Part shown: one piece after another, positions 57,401 to 64,000 of the stretch
Numbering within the stretch: the first letter of the stretch is position 1
Layout: each line of letters starts with the position of its first letter
Assembly: GCA_021828185.1 (NCBI GenBank)
Contig: JAKASI010000003.1
Coordinates: forward strand, 62,001 to 126,000
Direction: 5' to 3'
DNA: 64,000 nt
Source of the DNA: an archaeon
Lineage (GTDB): Archaea > Thermoproteota > Nitrososphaeria > Nitrososphaerales > UBA183
The notes under the pieces: generated by a model
Told to the model about the DNA's origin: nothing
The model's database searches: none
What the model saw: the letters and a program-made list of their open reading frames with translations, nothing else
Made by a program: the position numbers and the translations under genes

Positions 57401-60400
57401 CTGACCGTAGCCGTTACCTCGTTGGCGAGCTGGGCGGCACTGGAGTACTTCAGGGCGATTACAGCGATGTCCTCCGAGAGGAAGTCGGTGACGTACGCGA
57501 CATCCTGGGTGCTGCTGAGCTTCTGGACGGCGATCCCCAGCGGGGCGCTCCCGACCGCCACCGATTTCAGCAGCACCCCGGTTGAGGCGTCTACGATCGA
57601 GACGTTGTTCGCACCTTCGTTCACCACGAGGACCAGGTTCAGCGGGCCGATGGTAGCGTTTGCGAGGGACACGGGGTTGGGGTCGCATGTGCACGATGGG
57701 AGGTCGGCGGCGGATCCGAGGGACTGGCTGGTCGCCGCATCGAAGACGAACAGGCCATTCACCGCGGGGTTGACGGCGAACAAGTCCCCGTAGGCGGTTA
57801 TCACACCTTGGCCCACATTGAGCAGCATCGAAGAAAGCTTGACCGTGACGTCGTTCCCGCTAATCGAGACCACGCCGTCAGAAGGTTTGACGAAATACCC
57901 CGGAAGGCTGAGGGCGAAGGCGTAATTGCCGTCCGGGACGTAGAAAGCGGCAGTCCCGCTTGCGCGCTTTGCGGTACCGCACAGTGTCGAGAAACTCGGA
58001 GACCCCATGACACAGTTGGATGGATTCAAGGTGTCAAGGGAGGGGATTTCGTTGGCGCAATTCTTAGTGCCGCCGGGGACCAGCGTGTCAAGGCACTGGT
58101 TGATGGTGGCGGAGAGGCTCGCTCCATTCTGGGGGGGGTGTGCAAGCGCGAAGGAGAGCTTGAAAATCTGAGCGAAGACAACAGGGACGCCGTAACCCGT
58201 TTGGGGCAGCGCTACTGACCCTCCAAGGTAGACTTCCTGGCCCATGGTTGGATTGCCTGAGGTGGGGAGGTAGAACTGGGGTGAGTAAGCCTGGGGGAGG
58301 TAGTCGGGCGTCCCGTGGTAGAGTAGTTCGGGGACGGTATAGGAATAGGTATATCCTTCAGGCAGGACGAACGAGATCGGCGACGGGCTGTACGCAACCT
58401 GTGTGAACGACCTGGGCCGCGCGCCGCTGGTGCCTTGGCCCGAAAACGTCACAGTCACGTTCCATTTGATAGATGGACCCTCGAACCCAGGTTGGATACC
58501 CGTCTCTGTGAAGACCAGGTCCCGGGGGAGTCTCCCTGCAACGGTCGGGACACCTACGATGTATCCGCTCTCCATGGCGAAGTACATGACACCGTTCCAC
58601 GAATCGTACACAGCCGAATCGGGGCCGCATTCGGTCCCGAGGAGAACCGGGACGGCGCAGACCGAGATCTCCTCGGCAGACCCGGTCAATGGATTGTAAA
58701 CCACGATGCTGTTCCCACCAAACTGGGGCCTCGCCAGGCCGTAGATCTCATTGTTCCCCGGGTTGAAGAAAAGCTCATCCCCAAGGCCGCCTGTCAGATA
58801 GGTGGCGTTCCCCAGAGAGACACTGGACGTGTATTGGTCGGAAGTGCCGTTGATCACGAAGAGGGTGAGGGGGCTGGCGTTTGACTCCTCGGCGTAGAGC
58901 AGGTGGTTCGAGGAGTCGTACGCTGTGTTGTACGCCAGCTGGTTCGGGATGGTGATGTTACCCATCGGTTCCTCGGTGGCGGGGTCGATTACCGTGATGT
59001 TGTAGTAATTCGTGTTCGCGTACGATACGAAGAGTCTGTTGGAGTAGGAGTCGTACACCACGTCCGACGGGGCGCTTGGGAGGGTGATGTTGGCGACCAA
59101 GGCGTTGGTGGAAGTGTCCACGGCAAGGAGGGTCCCCGTGACGACATCGGTGATGTATAGATATCCGTTCGACGGGTCGAGGGCCATCCTCGGGCTATAG
59201 CCGCCCCCGTTCCCGCCCCCGTTCCCGATCCAGATCTTCCCGACATAGCTCAGACTCGATGCGTTGATGATGAGCGTCGAGTTCACGTATTCGCCGGTCA
59301 CGTACAGGAGGTTGTTCGACGGGTCGAAGACCATCGCGGTGGAATAAGGGAGGTACGCGTTGATCTGGGGGGAGGTGATGTTCGCCACAACTTTACCGGA
59401 CAGGTCATCAATCGCGCTGACGGTGGTGTTGCAGCAAGAGGGGAAGTCGGAAGAAACAGCGAAAACATAGCCGTTGTTGGGGTCGTACGCCATGGCCTGC
59501 TCGTCGCTCGCGTAGGCGTTCATGCACCCGAACGCCTGGTTAACGGTGGGGTTGTCCACGTAGGTCCGGAACTGCGCTGCCTGACCTGCGTACAGGGTAT
59601 CGTTGCAGAGGCTCTGGCTCGGGTCCGAGCCATAGGAGAGAGCGGAGGGGATCGAAAGCGGGGGACTTGGGCTAGCGGTAGGCTCGGACTTCGAGCGGGA
59701 GTACCTGCTCCCCACCCCTCGCGATGTGGGGGTGCCCAAGTAAGTCGTGGACACCATCGGCTCCAGCCCAAGCTCCGGGATGAGCCCGCGCATTCGATAT
59801 GCGAGGACGATGCTCCCGACCCTGACCGACTCGAACCCCGGCCTGAACAGAGGCGTAACCGACGCGCTCGCAGTCGCCCCTTTCAACTCAATCTGAATAG
59901 CTGGAGAAAAGGCAGATGAAATCAGGAGGAATGCTATTGGGAGGCTGATGGCTCGGACCCGGCCCGTCTCCCTCCTCGCCAGGTGATTCTTCGACCCTGA
60001 GTGGAAGCAGGACGAGACCTCTTTCCGACCTAGGTAGAAGGCGATTGTCAAGTTGGCCGCGAAAGCCGGGGCCGCGGAGTACACCCCACTTACGACCAGC
60101 AGACCATACACCGACGCGTTGGCGAAAGAGGCGAACAGAAAGACGGCCCACGACCAGCGCATCTCCTTCCACAAACCGACGGCCGTCGCCATCGTGACGA
60201 GAAAGACGAATGGAAGGAAGCCGCCCATGGAGAAGAAGAGCACGCCCGGCCCAACGATGCCGACGATTTCGAAGAGGGAGGTTGCCCCATTCCAACCCAG
60301 ACTCCCAAGAAGAGCGAGGGAGCCTGAGAAGGACAGAAGGAAGGCACACAGCGTCAGAGCCTGCGGTCTCCCCAAAAGGAGTGGGCCGCTGGACAGATTC

Positions 60401-60429
60401 GTACCTCGTGTGCGGCTATCTTCTACCAC
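54421..60429 (-). CDS. Giant membrane-anchored beta-propeller surface protein (2002 aa)
   Basis: The first about 140 residues hold four to five membrane helices. A second hydrophobic stretch (RVRAISLPIAFLLISSAFSP, near residue 165) looks like an independent signal peptide. YVTN-type propeller blades follow (about 300-620: YDPNNGYVFAVSSD, FDPSNNLLYVTGEY, YDSYSNRLFVSYAN), with a second propeller near 870-1120. Large Gly/Ser/Thr domains, a PEGA/Big-like segment before the C-terminus (VTFAESGLSSGGSWAVDFNG) and one final helix with an RRR tail complete it. Either two proteins have fused or the true start is the internal GTG before the second signal. Probably an adhesin or sensor. Confidence 0.8.
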   Translation of the reverse strand: MVEDSRTRGTNLSSGPLLLGRPQALTLCAFLLSFSGSLALLGSLGWNGATSLFEIVGIVGPGVLFFSMGGFLPFVFLVTMATAVGLWKEMRWSWAVFLFASFANASVYGLLVVSGVYSAAPAFAANLTIAFYLGRKEVSSCFHSGSKNHLARRETGRVRAISLPIAFLLISSAFSPAIQIELKGATASASVTPLFRPGFESVRVGSIVLAYRMRGLIPELGLEPMVSTTYLGTPTSRGVGSRYSRSKSEPTASPSPPLSIPSALSYGSDPSQSLCNDTLYAGQAAQFRTYVDNPTVNQAFGCMNAYASDEQAMAYDPNNGYVFAVSSDFPSCCNTTVSAIDDLSGKVVANITSPQINAYLPYSTAMVFDPSNNLLYVTGEYVNSTLIINASSLSYVGKIWIGNGGGNGGGYSPRMALDPSNGYLYITDVVTGTLLAVDTSTNALVANITLPSAPSDVVYDSYSNRLFVSYANTNYYNITVIDPATEEPMGNITIPNQLAYNTAYDSSNHLLYAEESNASPLTLFVINGTSDQYTSSVSLGNATYLTGGLGDELFFNPGNNEIYGLARPQFGGNSIVVYNPLTGSAEEISVCAVPVLLGTECGPDSAVYDSWNGVMYFAMESGYIVGVPTVAGRLPRDLVFTETGIQPGFEGPSIKWNVTVTFSGQGTSGARPRSFTQVAYSPSPISFVLPEGYTYSYTVPELLYHGTPDYLPQAYSPQFYLPTSGNPTMGQEVYLGGSVALPQTGYGVPVVFAQIFKLSFALAHPPQNGASLSATINQCLDTLVPGGTKNCANEIPSLDTLNPSNCVMGSPSFSTLCGTAKRASGTAAFYVPDGNYAFALSLPGYFVKPSDGVVSISGNDVTVKLSSMLLNVGQGVITAYGDLFAVNPAVNGLFVFDAATSQSLGSAADLPSCTCDPNPVSLANATIGPLNLVLVVNEGANNVSIVDASTGVLLKSVAVGSAPLGIAVQKLSSTQDVAYVTDFLSEDIAVIALKYSSAAQLANEVTATVSFQPLSFHPTGVAVEAYGDAVYVSDYDSSSVDYFNYLFGGLISQGSITVGAGPMGLVTDEASNLLVANSMSDSVTVVPSDQSGGGNSIQPPDLNSCSQSCPSVAVAGNPVGIATTEPMTASPNLDAWQKYLSWDATPGAEDAFVIFNGTDYATVINGYGMQRPVGAGLVNVTMGSGTVDGIGFYNGTATVGMTWTSMTSSGGTGRGISYLVFPTTPVSFSFSLDCSLLPSFAQSICRGFNIWATLDKDTLYLKDGVENTLYLPYSTYQLNDSLPVGLLADDAQCVKLWGTPCATATGNVALGGRNGAYTVTPGECTANSAEVSDCLVSLLVVPQPEPLWANDPNFNINTVSISPQAMAGVVTAVSGGALAPAAAPLLFANSQTESVIIYTINPASGVSAQEYNKSVINDLGIGAPSGYLSASVTLVHLPISVLSLVMGLPGVPGEGSVNLVDIDSIPVGQVNSGLDYATYGAKLLSGIAGILGPALLCLIKPSPTNCSLSWEGITSVSNTGTGSVGFWSALLKYLTDLTGDITLGAISDIGASGQLAAATLLDFVLILKDTQLFNAIVAVLTASVSLMLDIIKLWSMVLAWDVQAVGEVIKTLADFFNFGLNVVNLVLCTSLNPDESKIQGTCNTLTVIRDVTTAVAAVGSLLAADPNGVSEAPSYYAANGTLVLGYDPTTGTMVYNSSAGFIVGGEDFYYTYFLGKQNLTLVLGTVGTNNATVPYTVDVYPTAPTYVHPALSGEIETGTLTTIAIDYSQNGTLIQPIFLEPRITTEGVGGNYTVLMTPYLSNGTKVTASAATLTLNNTVYQMHAVNSTLFSSNVSYFSEKLTPFTVEVQALGVPGGAAEGILPAAGYTVTFAESGLSSGGSWAVDFNGSTVSSTSNRVVFSTPGNGTYPYSVEPGSGYAASPAAGKVTIDGSNAQVSVAFAPTSVNTTTISRTGTTSPSGGVPLTYILAGALAVALVVALVAGIFVLVRRRTSPRGRIQEAG

Positions 60430-60596
60430 GAGCGAATGCCCCCTGACACTCGACTATCCAGCCCCAGACTGGCTGAAACGGTTGTGAAGAAGGAAAGGAC
60501 ACAGCAAGGGGGGGCCTTCGGGGACCGAAGTTCCTCATTACGCCTATACCCTCGCCGCAATCCTGCTACTGGGGTTGTGGCTCGAAGACTTCAATC

Positions 60597-61436
60597 CTAC
60601 GACGCGGGACAGGTAGGTTCGCCATCGAACGAAGCGCAGGTGAGCTGGTAGTCTTCGATGCCTGACCCGGACGCTGAAGTGGCCTCGAGGTGAAACTCCG
60701 CAAGTACCGTGATTTGATGCCCCTCGGGGGTCCCGTACTTCACAAGATAGCTTGTCGAAACGCCTCCCACGTTGGTGGTACCACTGTACGTCACGACCTG
60801 GAACTGAACATGTCCTATGGTTACAGTGACGCCCCCTCCTTGGGCCTGAAGAGAATTGTAGATTGATGCCCCGTCGGTGATGCCCGCGAAGAAAGACAAG
60901 AAGGCGCCACCAAATGCCTCCGCGGAGGCCCCAGTGTAGTTCTGCCCCTGCGTTGCCAGCGAGGTTACCGTGCCGCTCGAATTGATCACCAGGACCGTGG
61001 GGGGCTGCTCAGTTGGGGGGCTCCCTGACGACATTGTTACGTTGACCTCGTACTCTTTCGCACCATTTACGCTCGGCGTGCCTATTACCACGAATGTCGA
61101 GTTCAGATACTGAGAGCCGCTGGAGTCGTTGTTGTAGTACTCCACGGAAAAGGAGGAGAAGTTGCCGATGAGATCGTAGAAGTTCAGGGCCAAGTTGGTT
61201 GGTGTTCCGGAGTTCGAACTCGACTGGGTGGTCTGCGAAGTGGTTGGCGTCGCGCTTCGAGAGGTGGTTTGCTGGGAAGTCTGTGAGGGCGTCTGAGTGG
61301 AGGTCGTTGATGGCGAAGAAGCCGAACCGGCGGAAAGGAAATAGAAGCCGGCGGCGGCGCCCGCAACCGCAATGATGACAACAAGGCTGATAACGACAGC
61401 ACTTAGACCACTTCTGCTCCGCTCGCGCCGTAGCAT
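60597..61436 (-). CDS. Membrane-anchored extracytoplasmic protein with Ser/Thr stalk
   Basis: The protein has 279 aa. Arg-rich start, anchor helix (about residues 12-36), a Ser/Thr/Gln stalk (37-78), then one beta-rich domain ending with two Cys (LTCASF, PTCPAS). The domain has repeated short strands and is similar in style to lipoprotein-like LolA/LppX folds (SFSVEYYNND, STFVVIGTPS), but I cannot assign it. It is the first of three anchored surface genes on this strand (with 54421 and 52956). Confidence 0.65.
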   Translation of the reverse strand: MLRRERSRSGLSAVVISLVVIIAVAGAAAGFYFLSAGSASSPSTTSTQTPSQTSQQTTSRSATPTTSQTTQSSSNSGTPTNLALNFYDLIGNFSSFSVEYYNNDSSGSQYLNSTFVVIGTPSVNGAKEYEVNVTMSSGSPPTEQPPTVLVINSSGTVTSLATQGQNYTGASAEAFGGAFLSFFAGITDGASIYNSLQAQGGGVTVTIGHVQFQVVTYSGTTNVGGVSTSYLVKYGTPEGHQITVLAEFHLEATSASGSGIEDYQLTCASFDGEPTCPAS

Positions 61437-61597
61437 TTCGTCCTATGCCCTCGCCGCTCGCCCAGGAAGGTAATTTCGATTCGGGCGAGCTTTCACCGGC
61501 CGAAAGCCATTTGTTATTTGGACAAGACCCCGGACCAAGCCCTTATAGATTAGGGGGCCGTGAATTTAAAACCGCATGAAGCCGCCGTCTCCATTTA

Positions 61598-61622
61598 GGA
61601 CAGATTTATAGCATAATTGTCC
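61598..61622 (+). promoter_or_regulatory. TATA box bracketed by an inverted repeat
   Basis: GGACA (61598-61602) and TGTCC (61618-61622) are inverted arms around GATTTATAGCATAAT, a good TATA element about 40 bp before the TTG at 61648. The arms are suited to a dimeric repressor covering the TATA box. A further direct repeat GTCTCCATTTAGG / GTCTCCAATTTGG lies at 61587 and 61639. Confidence 0.45.
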
Positions 61623-61647
61623 ATTTTGAGAAGCGGCAGTCTCCAAT

Positions 61648-62602
61648 TTGGTTAGCCTCGACATCAGGATAGTGAGGGAGCTATCGCAGGGGAAGAACGT
61701 GGGTCTGGTCTGGGGGGACACAGACCCGCCTAGGGGGAGACAGGCCGCAACCTGGGGGTCTCGAAGGAGACCGTCGGCGATAGGATATCCAAGATGAAGT
61801 CGGCCGGTTTCCTCATGCCCTTCCTCATCCTGGTCAACCCGGCCCTGCTGGGGGTGACCATGGGCGCCCTGATCGTTGACATCCCCCCGTCAGCCCCGAA
61901 GGGAAGGCTGCTGCAGGAGCTCTCTCTCGTGGACGGGATGCTCCTCATCGTGTCGCTTGTCGGCACGACCCTTGGCATGGTCTTCTGGTACGAGGACGAG
62001 GGTTCCCGCCGGAAGAAGGTCGAGTTGGTTTCGCGGGTCTGCTCCGCAACTGCTGCTGAATTTGCCTCCATCCCCTACCCGCCTTGCACGGTGGCGCTAT
62101 CGAAGCTCGACTGGGAGATCGTCGAGGCCTTGCAACTAGGCGTCGGCAGATTCGGCTGCGAAGTCTCGGAGAAGCTCGGGATATCGGCAAAGACGCTGCA
62201 GACGAGGGTCGAGCGGATGATAGAAGGGCGGGCCGTCCCGAGGGTCATCTCCTTTGACGCCAGGCGGTTGCGGGGGGCGCCTGGGCTAACCTGATTGTCC
62301 ACTCCACGTCGGGGGAAGGTGGAGCCGAGGCCGACAGAAACCTGACCAGAACCCTCGACGAGCACCTCTTCTTCTCTGGCCTCTGGAGTACTTACAGCGT
62401 CTACAGCCTGATTCTTCCGGGCATCGCCGAAGCGACGAAGGTCTTGGAGGAGACGAGGGCCATTAAGGGGGTCGGTGCCGTTCGGATCGAGCTCGCGGAG
62501 GACAGGATCGAGTTGTATGGTTCGTTTGGCTGTCAGGTTCGGAAGGGGCCGAGTAGTTTCCGGGAGGCGGGGACGAAGATGGTCACCCCGACTGGCAGGT
62601 GA
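61648..62602 (+). pseudogene. Broken tandem copy of the two-HTH regulator
   Basis: Three frames in succession are homologous to the intact gene at 62612. The first starts VSLDIRIVRELSQGKN (intact: DTLDIRILRELAQP). A shift near 61735 leads into NLGVSKETVGDRISKMKSAG and the long middle part. A second shift near 62270 leads into DEHLFFSGLWSTYSVYSLIL (intact: DDYLFYSGVWGEMDVYSMIL) and a stop at 62602. Two indels make a functional product unlikely unless sequencing errors are involved. Confidence 0.75.
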
Positions 62603-62611
62603 GGCATCGGG

Positions 62612-63544
62612 TTGGATACGCTCGATATCCGCATCCTGAGGGAACTGGCCCAGCCTCAGCAGATTTTTCCATCCCGTCCCGGCGTGGACCTTTCCTACCG
62701 CCTGATGGCGAAGAAGCTGGGGGTTTCTTCCGGGACCGTGAGGGAAAGGCTCCGGAAGATGAAGTCGTCCGGTTTTGTGATGGAATCGAAGGTCCTCCCC
62801 CACCCAGGGTTGCTCGGCCTCCAGATGGGGGTCTACGCGATGGAGACCTCCCCTTCTCTCGAAAAGAGCGAGGTGACCGCGAAGCTCAGGCTCGTTGACG
62901 GGGTGGTCGTAGTCCAGAACCACCATGGGGCCTACGTCGGGCTAGTCTTCGTCTACGAAGACAAGAAGGGGCTTGAGAGGAAGCTGGAGCTCTTGAGAAG
63001 AATAGGGGGAGCAGCCAGTGGAATCTGCGGCAGCATGACGTTTCCGCCCTGCAACGTCCGCCTCAAGCCGGTGGACTGGGAGGTGATTTCCCGCCTGGTC
63101 AGGGGGGTCCCCGGAGCGCCGGCTCAGGTGGCCGGCGAAGTTGGCATATCAGTCAGGACCCTCAGAAGGAGATTGGTGAAAATGGTTCGTGCGGGAGTGG
63201 TCTTCACACAGCCGAATGTCAACTTCGGTGCCCTGCAGAACGCCGTCCCCGCCGACGCCACCGTGACGTACACCAGACAAGAGCTCAGGGCCGATGCGTG
63301 GAAGGGGATAATGCGGATGCTGGATGACTACCTGTTCTACTCGGGGGTCTGGGGAGAGATGGATGTTTACAGCATGATTCTCCCCAACCCCTATTTCGCA
63401 ACGAGGCTTGCAGGAATGATCAGGCAGGTCGCAGGGGTGAAGACTGCGAGGGTCGACCTCGTCGACGAGCACCTGGACCAGATGGAAGTCTTTGCAGGCT
63501 ACGTGGACAGGCATCTGGAGCGAGTCAGAACCTCCGTTCAATGA
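62612..63544 (+). CDS. Transcriptional regulator with two Lrp/AsnC-like HTH domains
   Basis: The protein has 310 aa from TTG 62612. The first HTH (about residues 4-55) is LDIRILRELAQ then SYRLMAKKLGVSSGTVRERL. A second HTH lies near residues 165-205 (QVAGEVGISVRTLRRRLVKM). Between and after them are RAM-like alpha/beta segments. A tandem but frameshifted paralogue lies directly upstream. The downstream ribbon-helix-helix gene starts in its stop codon (ATGA). Regulators of this two-HTH layout occur in several archaeal lineages; the effector is unknown. Confidence 0.8.
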   Translation: MDTLDIRILRELAQPQQIFPSRPGVDLSYRLMAKKLGVSSGTVRERLRKMKSSGFVMESKVLPHPGLLGLQMGVYAMETSPSLEKSEVTAKLRLVDGVVVVQNHHGAYVGLVFVYEDKKGLERKLELLRRIGGAASGICGSMTFPPCNVRLKPVDWEVISRLVRGVPGAPAQVAGEVGISVRTLRRRLVKMVRAGVVFTQPNVNFGALQNAVPADATVTYTRQELRADAWKGIMRMLDDYLFYSGVWGEMDVYSMILPNPYFATRLAGMIRQVAGVKTARVDLVDEHLDQMEVFAGYVDRHLERVRTSVQ

Positions 63545-63775
63545 GCACAGAGCAAGGACCTTGAGAGGACAGAGGCCCTGGTGAAGGCAGGGGAATACGC
63601 AACGAAGAGCGAGTTCATCAGGTTCGCCGTAAAGCAGTTGCTCTACAGCGAAGGCAGAATGGGGAAGCTGGAAGCAGCCTCCTCGAAGCTCCAGAAGGGG
63701 ACGAAGAGACGGAAACAGGTCGAGAGGGAGATCGAGGAAGTGAAGGCGGGAACCGGGAAGTCGCTCTCACACTAG
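63541..63775 (+). pseudogene. Ribbon-helix-helix regulator with damaged start
   Basis: ATG 63541 (ATGA overlap with the previous stop) opens MSTEQGP and hits a stop after seven codons. One base later the other frame reads DLERTEALVKAGEYATKSEF then IRFAVKQLLYSEGRM, the typical two helices of CopG/NikR-type RHH proteins. The N-terminal beta-strand that contacts DNA is missing. A GTG at 63581 could start a 64-aa product without the strand. It is probably decaying, or a truncated dimerisation partner. Confidence 0.55.
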
Positions 63776-63928
63776 ATCCTCCCTTTCATATAGATTCAAG
63801 ATCGGTCCGGCGTTAAGAACTCGTGAACCTTCGGACGCCCGCATGGCAAGCGCGCGCTAGCCGGGCCCCTCTGGTGCCCAATACTCGAAGATGCGCATTT
63901 CATATTTAACCTCCTCTCGCTGCTCTCG
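63776..63928. other. Intergenic region with a TATA box near the right edge
   Basis: No gene is seen. CATATTTAA at 63901-63909 lies about 24 bp before an ATG at 63929, suggesting a leaderless gene that runs off the window. Confidence 0.4.
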
Positions 63929-64000
63929 ATGCTCGTTGGATTCAGCGGACGCTTCACGCGGCCGCGTCAGGTGCTTTCCGTGCGCACAGTCCCGGCCTGC
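63929..64000 (+). CDS. Possible start of a gene cut by the right edge
   Basis: The frame from ATG 63929 is open to the edge for 24 codons (MLVGFSGRFTRPRQVLSVRT...). The only support is the TATA box at the correct leaderless distance. Too short for a family call. Confidence 0.25.
   Translation, partial: MLVGFSGRFTRPRQVLSVRTVPAC

Noticed and set aside
1..64000. CRISPR arrays, cas genes, 16S/23S rRNA, replication origin
   Set aside because: No regularly spaced repeats, cas motifs, large rRNA segments or Cdc6/ORB-like sequences were seen.

Overview
This window is a 64 kb, GC-rich archaeal chromosome segment. The archaeal assignment rests on the two-subunit archaeal-type PheRS, archaeal TrpRS, TFE, aTrm56, a NAC-alpha homologue, the A-type ATPase operon (H-F-E-A-B-D), a DUF1512 protein, endonuclease Q, a type II methionine aminopeptidase, TATA boxes about 25-30 bp upstream of many (often leaderless) starts, and bulge-helix-bulge (BHB) introns. 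The gene content, with archaeosortase, class II RNR and an ArsR/ATP-cone/NrdD-like protein, suggests the Thaumarchaeota/Nitrososphaeria-Bathyarchaeia side of the tree. The exact lineage cannot be fixed from this sequence alone.

Layout. 0-3.4 kb: the start of an IS110-family transposase, a MITE-like inverted-repeat element, small membrane-anchored secreted proteins and mobile-element debris. 3.5-16 kb: housekeeping block with trpS-pheS-pheT, coaD/map, DUF1512 with a zinc ribbon, a stand-alone 5S rRNA gene, trm112, tRNA-Trp, an archaeosortase with its PEF-type substrate, EndoQ, an MFS transporter, an alkyladenine glycosylase and tRNA-Pro. 16.2-38.2 kb: accessory region with an integrase fragment beside tRNA-Pro, membrane and surface proteins, many nucleases (Vsr-like, NYN, PD-(D/E)XK, GIY-YIG), an XPD/DinG helicase, broken Holliday-junction-resolvase-like copies, a trypsin-like protease operon and a complete type I restriction-modification system. 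38.2-52.2 kb: core block with tRNA-iMet, a Trm56-TFE-HD-Cys-rich operon, PUA and NAC, the A-type ATPase operon, class II RNR and the NrdD-like regulator. 52.2-61.5 kb: tRNA-tail copies, then large beta-propeller surface proteins. 61.6-64 kb: two tandem two-HTH regulators (one broken) and a truncated ribbon-helix-helix gene.

The main discovery is RNA-level. The 5S rRNA gene carries a 17-nt insertion that forms a textbook BHB motif, and removing it restores a canonical 5S sequence. I know of no described spliced intron in 5S rRNA. The three tRNA genes are also intron-rich: initiator tRNA-Met appears to have three introns (D-loop, anticodon loop and T-arm), tRNA-Trp two (D-loop and anticodon loop) and tRNA-Pro one. 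The genome therefore looks like one in which BHB introns have spread widely outside the Thermoproteales, where multi-intron tRNAs are best known.

How the genes work together: the translation genes (aminoacyl-tRNA synthetases, Trm56, Trm112, PUA, NAC) and the ATP synthase form conserved, tightly overlapping operons with ATGA/GTGA junctions. The 16-38 kb and 52 kb regions hold copies of tRNA 3' ends, integrase and IS fragments and defence genes, as expected of an integration hotspot.
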